The notes under the pieces were generated by a model, which saw nothing but the letters and a program-made list of their open reading frames with translations, ran no database searches and was not told the DNA's origin. A stretch of 64,000 bases of DNA from Pseudomonadota bacterium (GTDB lineage Bacteria > Pseudomonadota > Gammaproteobacteria > Xanthomonadales > SZUA-38), in the NCBI GenBank assembly GCA_039033415.1, contig JBCCCR010000004.1, positions 186,001 through 250,000 of the forward strand. The letters are read 5' to 3'. The translations under genes were made by a program, and so were the position numbers. This document shows, piece after piece, positions 6,001 to 14,347 of this stretch (positions are counted from its first letter, which is position 1; every line of letters begins with the position of its first letter).

Positions 6001-9000
6001 TCAGAGGGTCTCCTCGAAGCCGTTCGCAAAGATCACCTCTCCTGAAACCGGCACACACGCGGAGAGCTCCGAGGTGTTGCCGTCCGGATCGGTGGCGGTG
6101 GCGGTAATGCCCTGCCCCTCCGGGACTGTTGCGGACAGCGTGGCGGATACGTCAGCGTCCCCGTTGCCGTCTGTCGTCACCTGGATGCTTTCGAGAAATG
6201 TTCCGGCCTCCTGCATTTGGCAATCGGTGCTGGAGAAAAACTCGACGGTGAACATCGTGTCCGGTGCGCTATTCAGCGTACCGGAGATGATCGTACTGCC
6301 GGGTTGCGCGCCATCCAGCTCCGGGAAGTTCTGGAGATTATTTGCGCCCGCATCGGCATCCTGAGGGTCATTGGCGGAAGGGCCATCCCCGTTCAGTTCG
6401 ATCGCCAGACCACCGTTGTTGACCAGCGAGTTCTGGCTGATGAGATTTCCCGTGCCCTGGTTGACGGCTACGCCGTGCACAACGTTATCGCGAATCGTGT
6501 TGCCCTGCACAACGTTGTCATTAGACGCCCCACCGTTACCTCCAATGGCAATCCCGTTTGTGCCGTTCCCGACAATGGTATTGCCGGCGCCCGGCAACGA
6601 ACCGCCGATCGTCTGGGAGGCAGTGGCAAAAAGAAAAATACCGTGCACGTCGTTGCCAAACGAGCCGCTGCCGCTTGCGTCCGTCCCGATCAGGTTACCC
6701 AGAATCACGTTATCGACGCCGGCGCTGCCAGCGAAGACCCCCCAAGTCCCGTTGTCGCTGACGACGTTCGCAGCACCCGGCTCCGTTCCGCCGATGGTGT
6801 TGCCCGTGCTTCGATCGCCGAGAAAGACTCCCACCTCGCCGTTGCCGAGGGCCCCGGTCCCCGCCGCATCCAGACCAACGTAGTTTCCCTGGACAACGCT
6901 GCCGGTTATGTCGTCAAACAGCTGGATGCCATGCACCGCATTGCCCGAGACCACGTTGCGAGCACCCGCAGCAGTTCCGCCGATGGTATGGCCCGTAGCC
7001 TGACTGACAAAAATGCCCGTGGAGGTGTTGGGCAGCGCGGTCTGTCCGTCGGCCGTGGTTCCGATGAGGTTGCCCTGGACCGTTGTGTTGTTGGCATTGG
7101 GGTTGATCTGGAGACCGAAGCCGTTGTTCCCCGACAAGAGGTTCCCCGCGCCCGCGTCGGTGCCGCCGATCAGCGTACCAACGGCATTCTCCAGATAGAT
7201 GCCCTGCCCTGTGTTCGGAATCGCCACGGTGCCGTTGGCGTCAGTCCCCACGCGATTGCCCTGGATGACGTTGTCGGCCGAGCCCGCGCTTGGGATGGAA
7301 ATACCGGCTGAGGTATTGCCGGAAATGAGATTTCCGGCACCTGGCGCCGTACCGCCGATCTGGGTGCCGCCAGCGACGAGTACCAGCACGCCCTCACTCG
7401 CGTTGGGCAGTGCCGTATCGCCGTCCGCGTTGGTGCCGATGTAGTTGCCCTGAATCGTATTGCCCGAGCTGTCGAAACCTCGGAGCGGAAACACCTGAAC
7501 GCCCGCATACGGCGCAAAATCGCCGTCCAGGCCATTGCCCGCAACCACGTTGCGCGCCGCGGGGGTGGTTCCGCCAATGGTGTTGTTCGGGGCATCGAAG
7601 ATGAAAATACCCTGCTCATCGTTGCCGATGGCCGCGGTACCTGCCGCGTTGGTTCCGACCAGATTACCCTGCACCAGGTTGTCCACCGTGGCGTCAGCGG
7701 TGTCGCTAAATCGCCTGACGCCGATACCCCACCGGTTACCCGACGAAACGTTGCCAGCGCCCGGCTCGGTGCCGCCCACCGTGTTGCCCGACGCGTTGCC
7801 AATCAGGACACCAGCATCCTCGGCGTTCGGTATGGCCTGCGTTCCTGAGACGTCCAGGCCAAGATAGTTGCCTTCGATGCGATTGCCGCTCCCGCCGATC
7901 ACTGCGACTCCAGCGCGAGTGAGCCCACCGATGACGTTGCGATCGGCGGCCGTACGTCCACCGATGACATTGTTGTCCGTGCGGACGATGACACCGTTGC
8001 CAGCCAGTCCGACCGCAGCGTCACCCGCCGCGTTGGTCCCGATGTAGTTGCCCACAATCAGGTTCCCGCCCAGGGTCAGCAGCGCAATACCGTCGCCGGA
8101 AAAACCGTTCACCACCAAACCGCGCACCGTCGAGGACCCGCCAAGCAGCACCAGTCCGCTCGTGTTGTCAGCAGCAATGCCGCCGCCGTCGAGTACGATG
8201 CAGGGCGGCGTGGCACACTGGCTCGATGCATCAAGCACAATCGGTGACGTCACATCCGGCAGCCCTGAGGCGAGCGCAATCGTCTCCACCGCGCCGGATC
8301 CGATAGCAAACGTGATCACTTCGGTGCCGGCGCCCGAACTGCAGTCACCGCTGGTGGTATCGGCGTCCGCATTCGCGTTGTTGATCGCCTCCCGAAGCGT
8401 GCAGTCACTGTCACCGGCGGTCGCGGTGTCGGCGGCGGAGTTCACCACAATGCTGCCGCCGCCTTTCTGCCGCAGCAGGCTGAGCGTCGGTTTTTCGGAG
8501 GACAGCAGCAGCAGCTCGCTGGTAGCGCTACCGTTCATGCGCAGCGGCAGCAGCTGCTCGGGGAACGACTCCAGTGCCCAGCTCTTTTCGGCGATCGCGC
8601 GTTCATCAGGTTTGCCTGTCTGCACACCGACCAGCGTCATGCTGCCGGCGCTGTTGAACACCAGCAGCTCCTCGTGATCACCGGCGAAACCCGCCGGCTG
8701 GATCCGGCTGGAAGAATCAGCGGTGAGCCAGGTCTCGCGAACAACTTGGAACCCTTCAGAAACGGTCCTTTTGGACTCGCTAGCCGTGGCCTCTCGGTTC
8801 AGCGCGAGGTAGGCCAGACGGCCGCTGGCGCCGAGGACCGCCAGCTCCGCGGCGCCTTGACCCGGAAGATAGTCACCGATCTTCAGATCCAGCAATGCTT
8901 CATCCCAGTGCCAGATTTCGAGATCGTCCTCGGTGACTCCTGCGGCCAACCTCATGTCCCTCCCACGCAGCATAGCCAGGTCGCTTCCGGCGGCAATGAC

Positions 9001-9687
9001 CACGTCGATTCCCAAGGCCCCGTCAAGCTCACCCAGCGCCAGCGCCTGAGCGGCCGCGGGAATCGGCAGGACGATCGGATCCGCAGCCAGCACGCCGGCG
9101 CCGCTCTGGTACACAATCGCCAGAGCCTCTCCGTTGCTGACTACCGAAACGACCAGGTCCGCGAGCCCATCGCGGCGGTTCACCTCTCCGCTGGTGATCG
9201 CCGTGATTCCTCCGGGAAAGGCCATGGCTTTGCCAAGCCTCAAACGACCCTGCCCATCCCCAAGGAGCGGTTGAACTGTCGTTTCACCCTCGCGGGCGGC
9301 CAGCAGATCGAGATGGCCGTCAGCGTCGAAGTCGCCGGTTAGCAGCTGCGTCGCTGGCCAGGAAGTCTGCAGCGTGGTGAGAGGCTCGCTGAACCGGGGC
9401 GACGCAGCAGCCGTAAGCCGGCTGTTCCGCCGACCTCGAAACACCGTTACCTCGGACCCCTGCTCGAGAGCAAACGACACCGCTAGATCCTCAATGCCGT
9501 CACCGTCGAAGTCAGCCGCCGCGATGGCTAAGGCGTTTTTGTTGACCGAATGCTCCTCCGACCAAAGGCGCTCGTTTGCGAGTTCAAACTCGGACGCACC
9601 TGACACCGGCGACAGCACCAGCAGCGCCAGCCCAAACCAAACCCCTGCGTTGCCACCGGGAAATTTCACCGATTTGCTGACACCCAT
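6001..9687 (-). CDS. secreted FG-GAP / CSLREA / parallel beta-helix protein with GFE tail
   Basis: A 1228-residue exported protein. Residues 1-31 form a signal peptide (hydrophobic WFGLALLVLSPVSGA). Residues about 35-400 contain FG-GAP/VCBS-like repeats (AAADFDGDGIEDLAVS, LLTGDFDADGHLDLL), a beta-propeller pattern. A CSLREA-type domain follows at about 425-460 (DSDCTLREAINNANAD). Then come some thirteen beta-helix turns built on NTIGGT-x-PGAGNVISGN and GNYIGTNAAG units up to about 1130, and a terminal Ig-like segment. It ends in VIFANGFEETL, the F-x-[DN]-G-F-E tail seen on two other proteins of this window. No catalytic residues are evident; a surface or secreted structural/adhesive role is inferred. 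An upstream ATG with its own leader at 9687 is the natural start. Confidence 0.8.
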   Translation of the reverse strand: MGVSKSVKFPGGNAGVWFGLALLVLSPVSGASEFELANERLWSEEHSVNKNALAIAAADFDGDGIEDLAVSFALEQGSEVTVFRGRRNSRLTAAASPRFSEPLTTLQTSWPATQLLTGDFDADGHLDLLAAREGETTVQPLLGDGQGRLRLGKAMAFPGGITAITSGEVNRRDGLADLVVSVVSNGEALAIVYQSGAGVLAADPIVLPIPAAAQALALGELDGALGIDVVIAAGSDLAMLRGRDMRLAAGVTEDDLEIWHWDEALLDLKIGDYLPGQGAAELAVLGASGRLAYLALNREATASESKRTVSEGFQVVRETWLTADSSSRIQPAGFAGDHEELLVFNSAGSMTLVGVQTGKPDERAIAEKSWALESFPEQLLPLRMNGSATSELLLLSSEKPTLSLLRQKGGGSIVVNSAADTATAGDSDCTLREAINNANADADTTSGDCSSGAGTEVITFAIGSGAVETIALASGLPDVTSPIVLDASSQCATPPCIVLDGGGIAADNTSGLVLLGGSSTVRGLVVNGFSGDGIALLTLGGNLIVGNYIGTNAAGDAAVGLAGNGVIVRTDNNVIGGRTAADRNVIGGLTRAGVAVIGGSGNRIEGNYLGLDVSGTQAIPNAEDAGVLIGNASGNTVGGTEPGAGNVSSGNRWGIGVRRFSDTADATVDNLVQGNLVGTNAAGTAAIGNDEQGIFIFDAPNNTIGGTTPAARNVVAGNGLDGDFAPYAGVQVFPLRGFDSSGNTIQGNYIGTNADGDTALPNASEGVLVLVAGGTQIGGTAPGAGNLISGNTSAGISIPSAGSADNVIQGNRVGTDANGTVAIPNTGQGIYLENAVGTLIGGTDAGAGNLLSGNNGFGLQINPNANNTTVQGNLIGTTADGQTALPNTSTGIFVSQATGHTIGGTAAGARNVVSGNAVHGIQLFDDITGSVVQGNYVGLDAAGTGALGNGEVGVFLGDRSTGNTIGGTEPGAANVVSDNGTWGVFAGSAGVDNVILGNLIGTDASGSGSFGNDVHGIFLFATASQTIGGSLPGAGNTIVGNGTNGIAIGGNGGASNDNVVQGNTIRDNVVHGVAVNQGTGNLISQNSLVNNGGLAIELNGDGPSANDPQDADAGANNLQNFPELDGAQPGSTIISGTLNSAPDTMFTVEFFSSTDCQMQEAGTFLESIQVTTDGNGDADVSATLSATVPEGQGITATATDPDGNTSELSACVPVSGEVIFANGFEETL

Positions 9688-9991
9688 ATCCGTTTTCCTT
9701 GCTGATCTAAGTCTTGAAGCGCTGAACGAGCGAATCCCGGCTCATGCTCATTCGCGAGGCTCGATCCCGCTGTCTGCCAACACCGGTTGGCTTGATTGAG
9801 CATGGGATCAAACTAGCTCGCCAAAACCGTCGGCGGAAGGGCTTCCTTTAAATGATCAGAGTTTCGTCGCAACTTCGTCAAAGTTGCGAGTCAGCTGGAA
9901 AAACCGCGACTTTTGGCCCTCACCATCGCCGCAGAAAACAGCGGCCATTTGAGCGAGCACTGAAAGCCCGCCGGATTGTCTAGCGGACCGC
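9688..9991. other. intergenic region, nothing specific seen
   Basis: Between the start of the beta-helix gene (9687) and the end of sirB2 (9992). It must hold the promoter of the beta-helix gene, but I see no convincing -35/-10 pair, hairpin with T-run, or repeat. Confidence 0.4.
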
Positions 9992-10384
9992 TCAACCGAC
10001 CAGAAAAGCGAAAAACCCGAAGGTCGATCGAGTGAGCGCAACGCTCACGACCCAGGCAAAGGTCAGCAGTGCAAGTACCAGGCAAAGCACGCGGACGTTT
10101 TTCCGCCTGGCGCGTTTCAGCGCAAGTGAACCAAGAACGATGTAGGCCAGCAGGCCAAGGACTTTGGCGGTCAGCCAATCATGGCTGAGCGGGTACTGAT
10201 GGAGCATGGCCGCCAGCGTAAGGCCGGTCAGCAAAAAGACGGTGTCATTAATATGTGGGAGCGTTCGGGTAAGTCGGTGCTGAAGCAGCGGCGATTCGCG
10301 GATCATCCACCAACCTCGCAGCATAAATCCGCTGATGGTCAACACGGCGGTGGTCTGATGGATCAGTTTGACCGTTAGGTACAC
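9992..10384 (-). CDS. SirB2-family membrane protein
   Basis: A 130-residue inner-membrane protein with four hydrophobic helices: TVKLIHQTTAVLTISGFML, HINDTVFLLTGLTLAAML, TAKVLGLLAYIVLGSLAL and VLCLVLALLTFAWVVSVAL. The YLTVKLIHQ start and the LPHINDTVFL segment are typical of SirB2, a small family named after a Salmonella invasion regulator and of unclear biochemical role. I chose GTG at 10384 because family members begin at MYxxxKxxH; the longer frame to 10453 overlaps the preceding gene by 53 bases and adds non-homologous residues. It starts 16 bases after the DUF2063 stop, so it is probably co-transcribed with the DUF692-DUF2063 pair. Confidence 0.8.
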   Translation of the reverse strand: MYLTVKLIHQTTAVLTISGFMLRGWWMIRESPLLQHRLTRTLPHINDTVFLLTGLTLAAMLHQYPLSHDWLTAKVLGLLAYIVLGSLALKRARRKNVRVLCLVLALLTFAWVVSVALTRSTFGFFAFLVG

Positions 10385-10400
10385 GGCTGCCGGCGGCCGT

Positions 10401-11195
10401 TCACCACATGCCGTCGGACTGCACCGCCAGCTCAGCGACCAGCCCTTCCTCAACCCAGCCGGACATCAGCTCGATTGAGCGTGCCTGCGCGTCGCCCGTG
10501 TCGTGCCAGCGGAGAAGCGTCTGATTAACGTCGCTGAACGGTGCGCCGGCGGAGACGCGCTCGAGGGCTGCCTGCTCGTCGGGCTCCACGGCCCGAAATC
10601 GGATGATCCGTTTTGCGTCGCGGTAGATCAGCCAGGCGCTCGCGGCGCGGTTGGCCGGTGGCGGCTTTTGACCCTTTTCCACCGCACGCCAGATCGTGAC
10701 CGCTGGATAGTCGAAACGCGCGACCTGCACGCTTGGATGCAGATGCAGCGTCAGCATCGACCACTGCTCCGCCGACAGATCGGTCATTTCCTCCATCGTC
10801 ACCCGCGTGCCGGCAGCAGCGTCCGCGGTCTGCAGCCTAAGGCGCTCAAAACGTGCCAGCTCAGCCAGCTGCGGTGCGCGGTTGAAATTGGGGTGGGTTT
10901 CGAGAAAGTCCGGCAGCGCGTCGCCGAAATGCCGCAGCGACGACTCCCGCGACTCGTGGTCCTGCAGGTATTCGCGGACCAGACGCAAAAACACTTTATC
11001 TTTCACGTAGCGCCGCAGCATGGCGTGCTCGGTGGCCAGCGTTTCCAGCAGGTTCTTGAGATAAGCCTTGCGATAAATGTTGAGCTGAGTTGTCCGCGGG
11101 ATCGGGCCCTCTTCGGCAAGGAACCCCGCCAGCTGGTCCCGGTTGGAGCCGATCAGATCGCGAAGAAATGCCTGCTGCAGCTCTTGGAGACTCAT
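10401..11195 (-). CDS. DUF2063 / HvfC-BufC-like partner protein
   Basis: A 264-residue protein with the DUF2063 N-terminal helical domain (LQELQQAFLRDLI at 3-15, TQLNIYRKAYLKNLLETLATEHAMLRRYV at about 36-64) followed by a C-terminal alpha/beta region resembling the RRE-like fold of HvfC/BufC. In known systems this protein is the partner of a DUF692 (MNIO) enzyme that modifies cysteines of a small precursor peptide, and it presents the precursor. Its start overlaps the DUF692 stop (ATGA, 11192-11195), showing translational coupling. No DUF2282-type precursor gene is present next to the pair here, which leaves its substrate unknown. Confidence 0.75.
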   Translation of the reverse strand: MSLQELQQAFLRDLIGSNRDQLAGFLAEEGPIPRTTQLNIYRKAYLKNLLETLATEHAMLRRYVKDKVFLRLVREYLQDHESRESSLRHFGDALPDFLETHPNFNRAPQLAELARFERLRLQTADAAAGTRVTMEEMTDLSAEQWSMLTLHLHPSVQVARFDYPAVTIWRAVEKGQKPPPANRAASAWLIYRDAKRIIRFRAVEPDEQAALERVSAGAPFSDVNQTLLRWHDTGDAQARSIELMSGWVEEGLVAELAVQSDGMW

Positions 11196-12025
11196 GGTTT
11201 CGGCACCGGGGCGCCCAGCCCCTTGCTGGCGCGGTTTCGTGCACGGGTCAGCTCGTCGATCAGATCGCTGAAGGCAGGTGCTGCACCCTCACGCTTCACG
11301 ACCGTGCTGACAGCACCAAAGCGCCGAACGGCTGACTGGTAGAGCTCGTAAACCGGCTTCGGAATTGGCCGGGTTGGGTTGCCAATCAGCAGGTCACCCT
11401 CGCGCGTGCAGCTCGACAGGTGGATCTGCTGAACCCGCCCCACGTTGAGTGCAGCGAGGTAGTCTTCCGGGTCGAAGCCATGATTCTTCGCGTTGACCAA
11501 GACGGCGCCCAGGTCGAGCAAAATTTTGCAGTCGGCGCGTTCTGCCACCGCGTTGAGAAAATCCCATTCCGCCAGCTCGAACTCACGGTAGACAACATAG
11601 CTACAGACATTTTCGACCAGAATCTTCCGCCCCAGCAGCTCCTGCACCTGTCCGATACGCTCGACTACGTGGGAAAGCGCCTCCTCGGTCCCCGGCAGGG
11701 GCAGGGGCAGATGGCTATTGACGCCCGCCGCCCGGGAAAACGCGAGCTGATCGGAGATCCACTGCGGTTTGAGTTCATCAGCCAGCGCTTTGAGCTGATT
11801 GAGATACCGATTGTCCAGGGGCTCGGTGCTGCCGATGGACAGACCGGCGTTGCCGAGCGCCATCGGGTAACGATCCCGAAGCGTCATCATGTAGTGGCGC
11901 CGCAGACCACCCGGGGCCATAAATTTCTCGGTTTGAAGTTCGAACCAGTCCACCTCCGGGCGCGAATCCAGCACGTGCTGACCGTGTTCGGCTCGAAGCC
12001 CCAGACCGAAACCGAGATATTTCAT
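11192..12025 (-). CDS. DUF692 (MNIO-like) protein, most metal ligands lost
   Basis: A 277-residue TIM-barrel protein of the DUF692/HvfB/BufB family, recognised from GLGLRAEH, VDWFELQTEKFM, LGNAGLSIGSTEPLD, TEEALSHVVERIGQVQELLGR and NHGFDPEDYL. These family enzymes are multinuclear non-heme iron oxidases acting on peptide cysteines. In this copy several usual metal ligands are changed: Asn59 where HG-x-x-LS has His, Gln93 where SEH has His, Gly215 and Pro217 where IDxH has Asp and His, and Lys244 where LIE has Glu. Glu138, Asp171, His182 and His202 remain. The fold core looks intact, so this may be a pseudoenzyme or have a different metal site. It is translationally coupled to the DUF2063 gene and divergent from an ECF sigma factor. 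Confidence 0.75.
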   Translation of the reverse strand: MKYLGFGLGLRAEHGQHVLDSRPEVDWFELQTEKFMAPGGLRRHYMMTLRDRYPMALGNAGLSIGSTEPLDNRYLNQLKALADELKPQWISDQLAFSRAAGVNSHLPLPLPGTEEALSHVVERIGQVQELLGRKILVENVCSYVVYREFELAEWDFLNAVAERADCKILLDLGAVLVNAKNHGFDPEDYLAALNVGRVQQIHLSSCTREGDLLIGNPTRPIPKPVYELYQSAVRRFGAVSTVVKREGAAPAFSDLIDELTRARNRASKGLGAPVPKP

Positions 12026-12200
12026 GCGCTGAAGATATCATGGCAGCCAACCGCGCTAACACCCGGCCCGCCAACCGGCGCCATAGGACAGACGGCTGAG
12101 CCAGACGATGCTTTCACCCCACAGAATTCTGATCATCGCGGAATCGCGTAACACATCCCAACTCCTGGCGTCTTACCACTGAACGTTACGAGAGACCGCA

Positions 12201-12773
12201 ATGCAGGCCGTATCCGACGAACAATTAATTAGCTGGGTTGCCGACGGCGACAGCTCGTGCCTCGGCACGCTGTTTGAGCGCCATCATCGGGGCATCTACC
12301 AGTTCTGCCTGCAGCTCACCCGGAATCCGGCGCTGGCGGAAGACTTGACCCAGGAGATCTTTATCCGCGTGCTGCGCAAGGCCGGCAGCTTTCGCGGCGA
12401 AGGCTGCTTTAAAGCCTGGCTCTACAACGTTGCGCGCAACCTGACGTTCGACGAGCTGAGGAAAAACAAGCGCCGCGGCATCACGGTGCCTGAACCCGAT
12501 GCGGAAAACCTCGGCCACATGGTGGACGAACGCAGCGCAGAACAAAGCGCCAGCGACAAGCAGCGCCTCGATCAGCTGGAAACCGCGCTGGCCCGGCTGC
12601 CAGAGGCTGCCCGGGAGGTGATCTGGCTGGGCCGTTTTGAATTTGAGGGCTACGACGAGCTGGCCCAGGCCCTGGGCTGCAAGCCCGGCGCGGCGCGGGT
12701 CCGCATGCACCGTGCCATGAATCAGCTTAACGACATATTTAAGGCCATGGAGGTTAACCCCGCACATGTCTGA
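12201..12773 (+). CDS. ECF-type RNA polymerase sigma factor
   Basis: A 190-residue group 4 sigma factor. Region 2 lies at about 15-90 (LFERHHRGIYQFCLQLTRNPALAEDLTQEIFIRVLRKAGSF, then KAWLYNVARNLTFDELRK), and region 4 at about 120-180 (LETALARLPEAAREVIWL, GYDELAQALGCKPGAARVRMHRAMNQL), which reads the -35 element. It has no C-terminal extension. The next gene starts at ATGTCTGA within its end (8-base overlap) and encodes a membrane protein that may hold it inactive. Targets are unknown; its own operon with two DUF4097 exported proteins is the first guess, the divergent DUF692 genes the second. Confidence 0.9.
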   Translation: MQAVSDEQLISWVADGDSSCLGTLFERHHRGIYQFCLQLTRNPALAEDLTQEIFIRVLRKAGSFRGEGCFKAWLYNVARNLTFDELRKNKRRGITVPEPDAENLGHMVDERSAEQSASDKQRLDQLETALARLPEAAREVIWLGRFEFEGYDELAQALGCKPGAARVRMHRAMNQLNDIFKAMEVNPAHV

Positions 12774-13473
12774 CGAAAAACAACGTGGTGTGCCGTTCGA
12801 CGGCGCGCCGGAAGAACAACAACTCTGGGACAGCCTGTCTCAGATCAACCGGGCAGAACCGGGGCCCGCGCTCCGCAGTCGGTTTTACGATGCGCTGAGC
12901 GAGGCCAGCCGGCCGACCCTGGCGCAGAGGCTGGCGGCGCGCTTCGGCAACGTCAGCCTTTGGGTACCGGCCGTCGCCTGCATGGTGATCGGTCTGGGTC
13001 TTGGGCTGGCACTGAATCCCTCATCGCAGGGCACGGGCACAACCGATCAGCTGGTAGCGCTGCAGGAGCAGGTGTCAGACCTGAACCGCCGGGTACTGCT
13101 GGACCAGCTGGAGCAGGCGTCAACCAACGCACGACTGCGCGGCGTGATTGCAGCCGGTGAGCTCGTGGCAGATGACCCTGACCTGGCCAGGGCCCTCCTG
13201 CGCCGCGCCAGTCAGGACCAGAGCGCCTCGGTGCGCAGCGCTGCTATCGACGCGCTGGGGCCGCAAATCGCCAGCGCTGAGGTCGGCGACGAGCTGATGG
13301 GGCTGCTGGAGGGTGCCGATTCTCCGCTGGTGCAGCTGGCGCTTGTCGATCTGGTGCTGCGCCACGGGACCGCGCGGCAGGTCCGTCTCCTGCTGGACCT
13401 GGCCCGCGCCGAGCGGCTGCACCCCGACCTGGTGCCCTACGTAACCAGCGCTGTTGAACCAACGGAGGCCTGA
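12766..13473 (+). CDS. single-pass membrane HEAT-repeat protein, putative anti-sigma factor
   Basis: A 235-residue protein: a cytoplasmic N-terminal segment of about 60 residues, one membrane helix at about 63-83 (WVPAVACMVIGLGLGLAL), a coiled-coil-like stretch (TDQLVALQEQVSDLNRRVLLDQLEQ) and a periplasmic HEAT-like repeat region (DDPDLARALLRRAS, SVRSAAIDALG, DSPLVQLALVDLVL). No zinc-binding cysteines of the ZAS type are present. The 8-base overlap with the sigma gene and the topology suggest control of the sigma factor in response to an envelope signal. That role is inferred from context; HEAT proteins in other operons act only as scaffolds. Confidence 0.65.
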   Translation: MSDEKQRGVPFDGAPEEQQLWDSLSQINRAEPGPALRSRFYDALSEASRPTLAQRLAARFGNVSLWVPAVACMVIGLGLGLALNPSSQGTGTTDQLVALQEQVSDLNRRVLLDQLEQASTNARLRGVIAAGELVADDPDLARALLRRASQDQSASVRSAAIDALGPQIASAEVGDELMGLLEGADSPLVQLALVDLVLRHGTARQVRLLLDLARAERLHPDLVPYVTSAVEPTEA

Positions 13474-13478
13474 TCACC

Positions 13479-14303
13479 ATGAAAAACCTGACTTATATGA
13501 TTCTAGGCGTATGGCTGCTCAGCAGCAGCCCCGCCGGCGCCGTCGAAAAGACTGACAGCTGGGACCAGGTCTTCCCGGTTTCGGGCAACGCACCTCGGCT
13601 GGTAGTCCACAACGTGTGGGGCGACGTTCGGGTCAACGCGAGCTCAGCCGGTGAGATCCGCCTGGCGGTCGCGGAGCGACGATGGGCTCCCACGCAGGCG
13701 CTGTTTGAGCGCTCGCTGGAAGTGCTTCCCCTTCTGCTGGAGGCTGACGATAACAGCGTCAGCCTGATGCTGGGCGGCCAGGACCGCTGGCAGCGATCGA
13801 ACCCTTGCCGCGGGTGCCGAGTCGACCTGGATATCGAGGTATGGGTGCCGGTGGACGCACAAATTGAGGTGCGCACCGTCAATGACGGGCAGGTCCGAGT
13901 CGACGGAGTTGAGGGCCTCGTCAGCGCCAGTAACGTCAATGGCCCGGTCTTTGTGAGCGGCGCACGTGACTGCGGACGCGTGAAGTCCATCAACGGCCAG
14001 CTTGACCTGACCCTGACCGGGTCGCCAGGCCAGGCCTGTGAGGTCGAGACCATCAACGGTGACATCACGATTGCGCTCCCGACCGGCAGCGGCATGGACC
14101 TGGCGGTGGACCTGTTCAACGGCAGCGTGCACAGCGAATTTGAGATTGAGCCGGTGGCGCTGGAGCCCTCGGTCAAGAAGACCCGGGACGGCAAACGCGT
14201 TCGCTACAAGATCAACCAGGCAGGGGGGCTGCGCATCGGCGCAGGCGGGCCTGTCTTTTCTGTCAAGTCGCTCAACGGCGACATCGCGATCAAAGAGATT
14301 TGA
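13479..14303 (+). CDS. exported DUF4097-like beta-repeat protein
   Basis: A 274-residue protein with a signal peptide (MKNLTYMILGVWLLSSSPAGA) and the repetitive beta-solenoid typical of DUF4097, a putative adhesin domain: VHNVWGDVRVNA, VEGLVSASNVNGPVFVSG, VKSINGQLDLTLTG, VETINGDITIALP, VKSLNGDIAIKEI. The recurring [ST]-x-N-G-x-[IVL] turns are visible throughout. It starts six bases after the anti-sigma-like gene stop and is followed by a second, diverged copy. Location should be the periplasm or outer surface. DUF4097 proteins are often co-expressed with ECF sigma or PspC-type envelope-stress genes, in line with this operon. Confidence 0.75.
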   Translation: MKNLTYMILGVWLLSSSPAGAVEKTDSWDQVFPVSGNAPRLVVHNVWGDVRVNASSAGEIRLAVAERRWAPTQALFERSLEVLPLLLEADDNSVSLMLGGQDRWQRSNPCRGCRVDLDIEVWVPVDAQIEVRTVNDGQVRVDGVEGLVSASNVNGPVFVSGARDCGRVKSINGQLDLTLTGSPGQACEVETINGDITIALPTGSGMDLAVDLFNGSVHSEFEIEPVALEPSVKKTRDGKRVRYKINQAGGLRIGAGGPVFSVKSLNGDIAIKEI

Positions 14304-14347
14304 CACGCGAACACCAACGATATGGGATTTGAGAAATGGAGAGCACA

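Noticed and set aside
6480..7980. Regularly spaced repeats resembling a CRISPR array or satellite
   Set aside because: They are the coding repeats of a beta-helix protein (IGGT and GNVISGN turns), diverged at codon level, with no constant repeat or unique spacers.
6217..9342. Long open frames on the plus strand opposite the beta-helix protein
   Set aside because: They mirror the G+C-rich, highly repetitive coding frame of the minus-strand gene. Their translations are Arg/Pro-rich, without ribosome-binding sites or family motifs.
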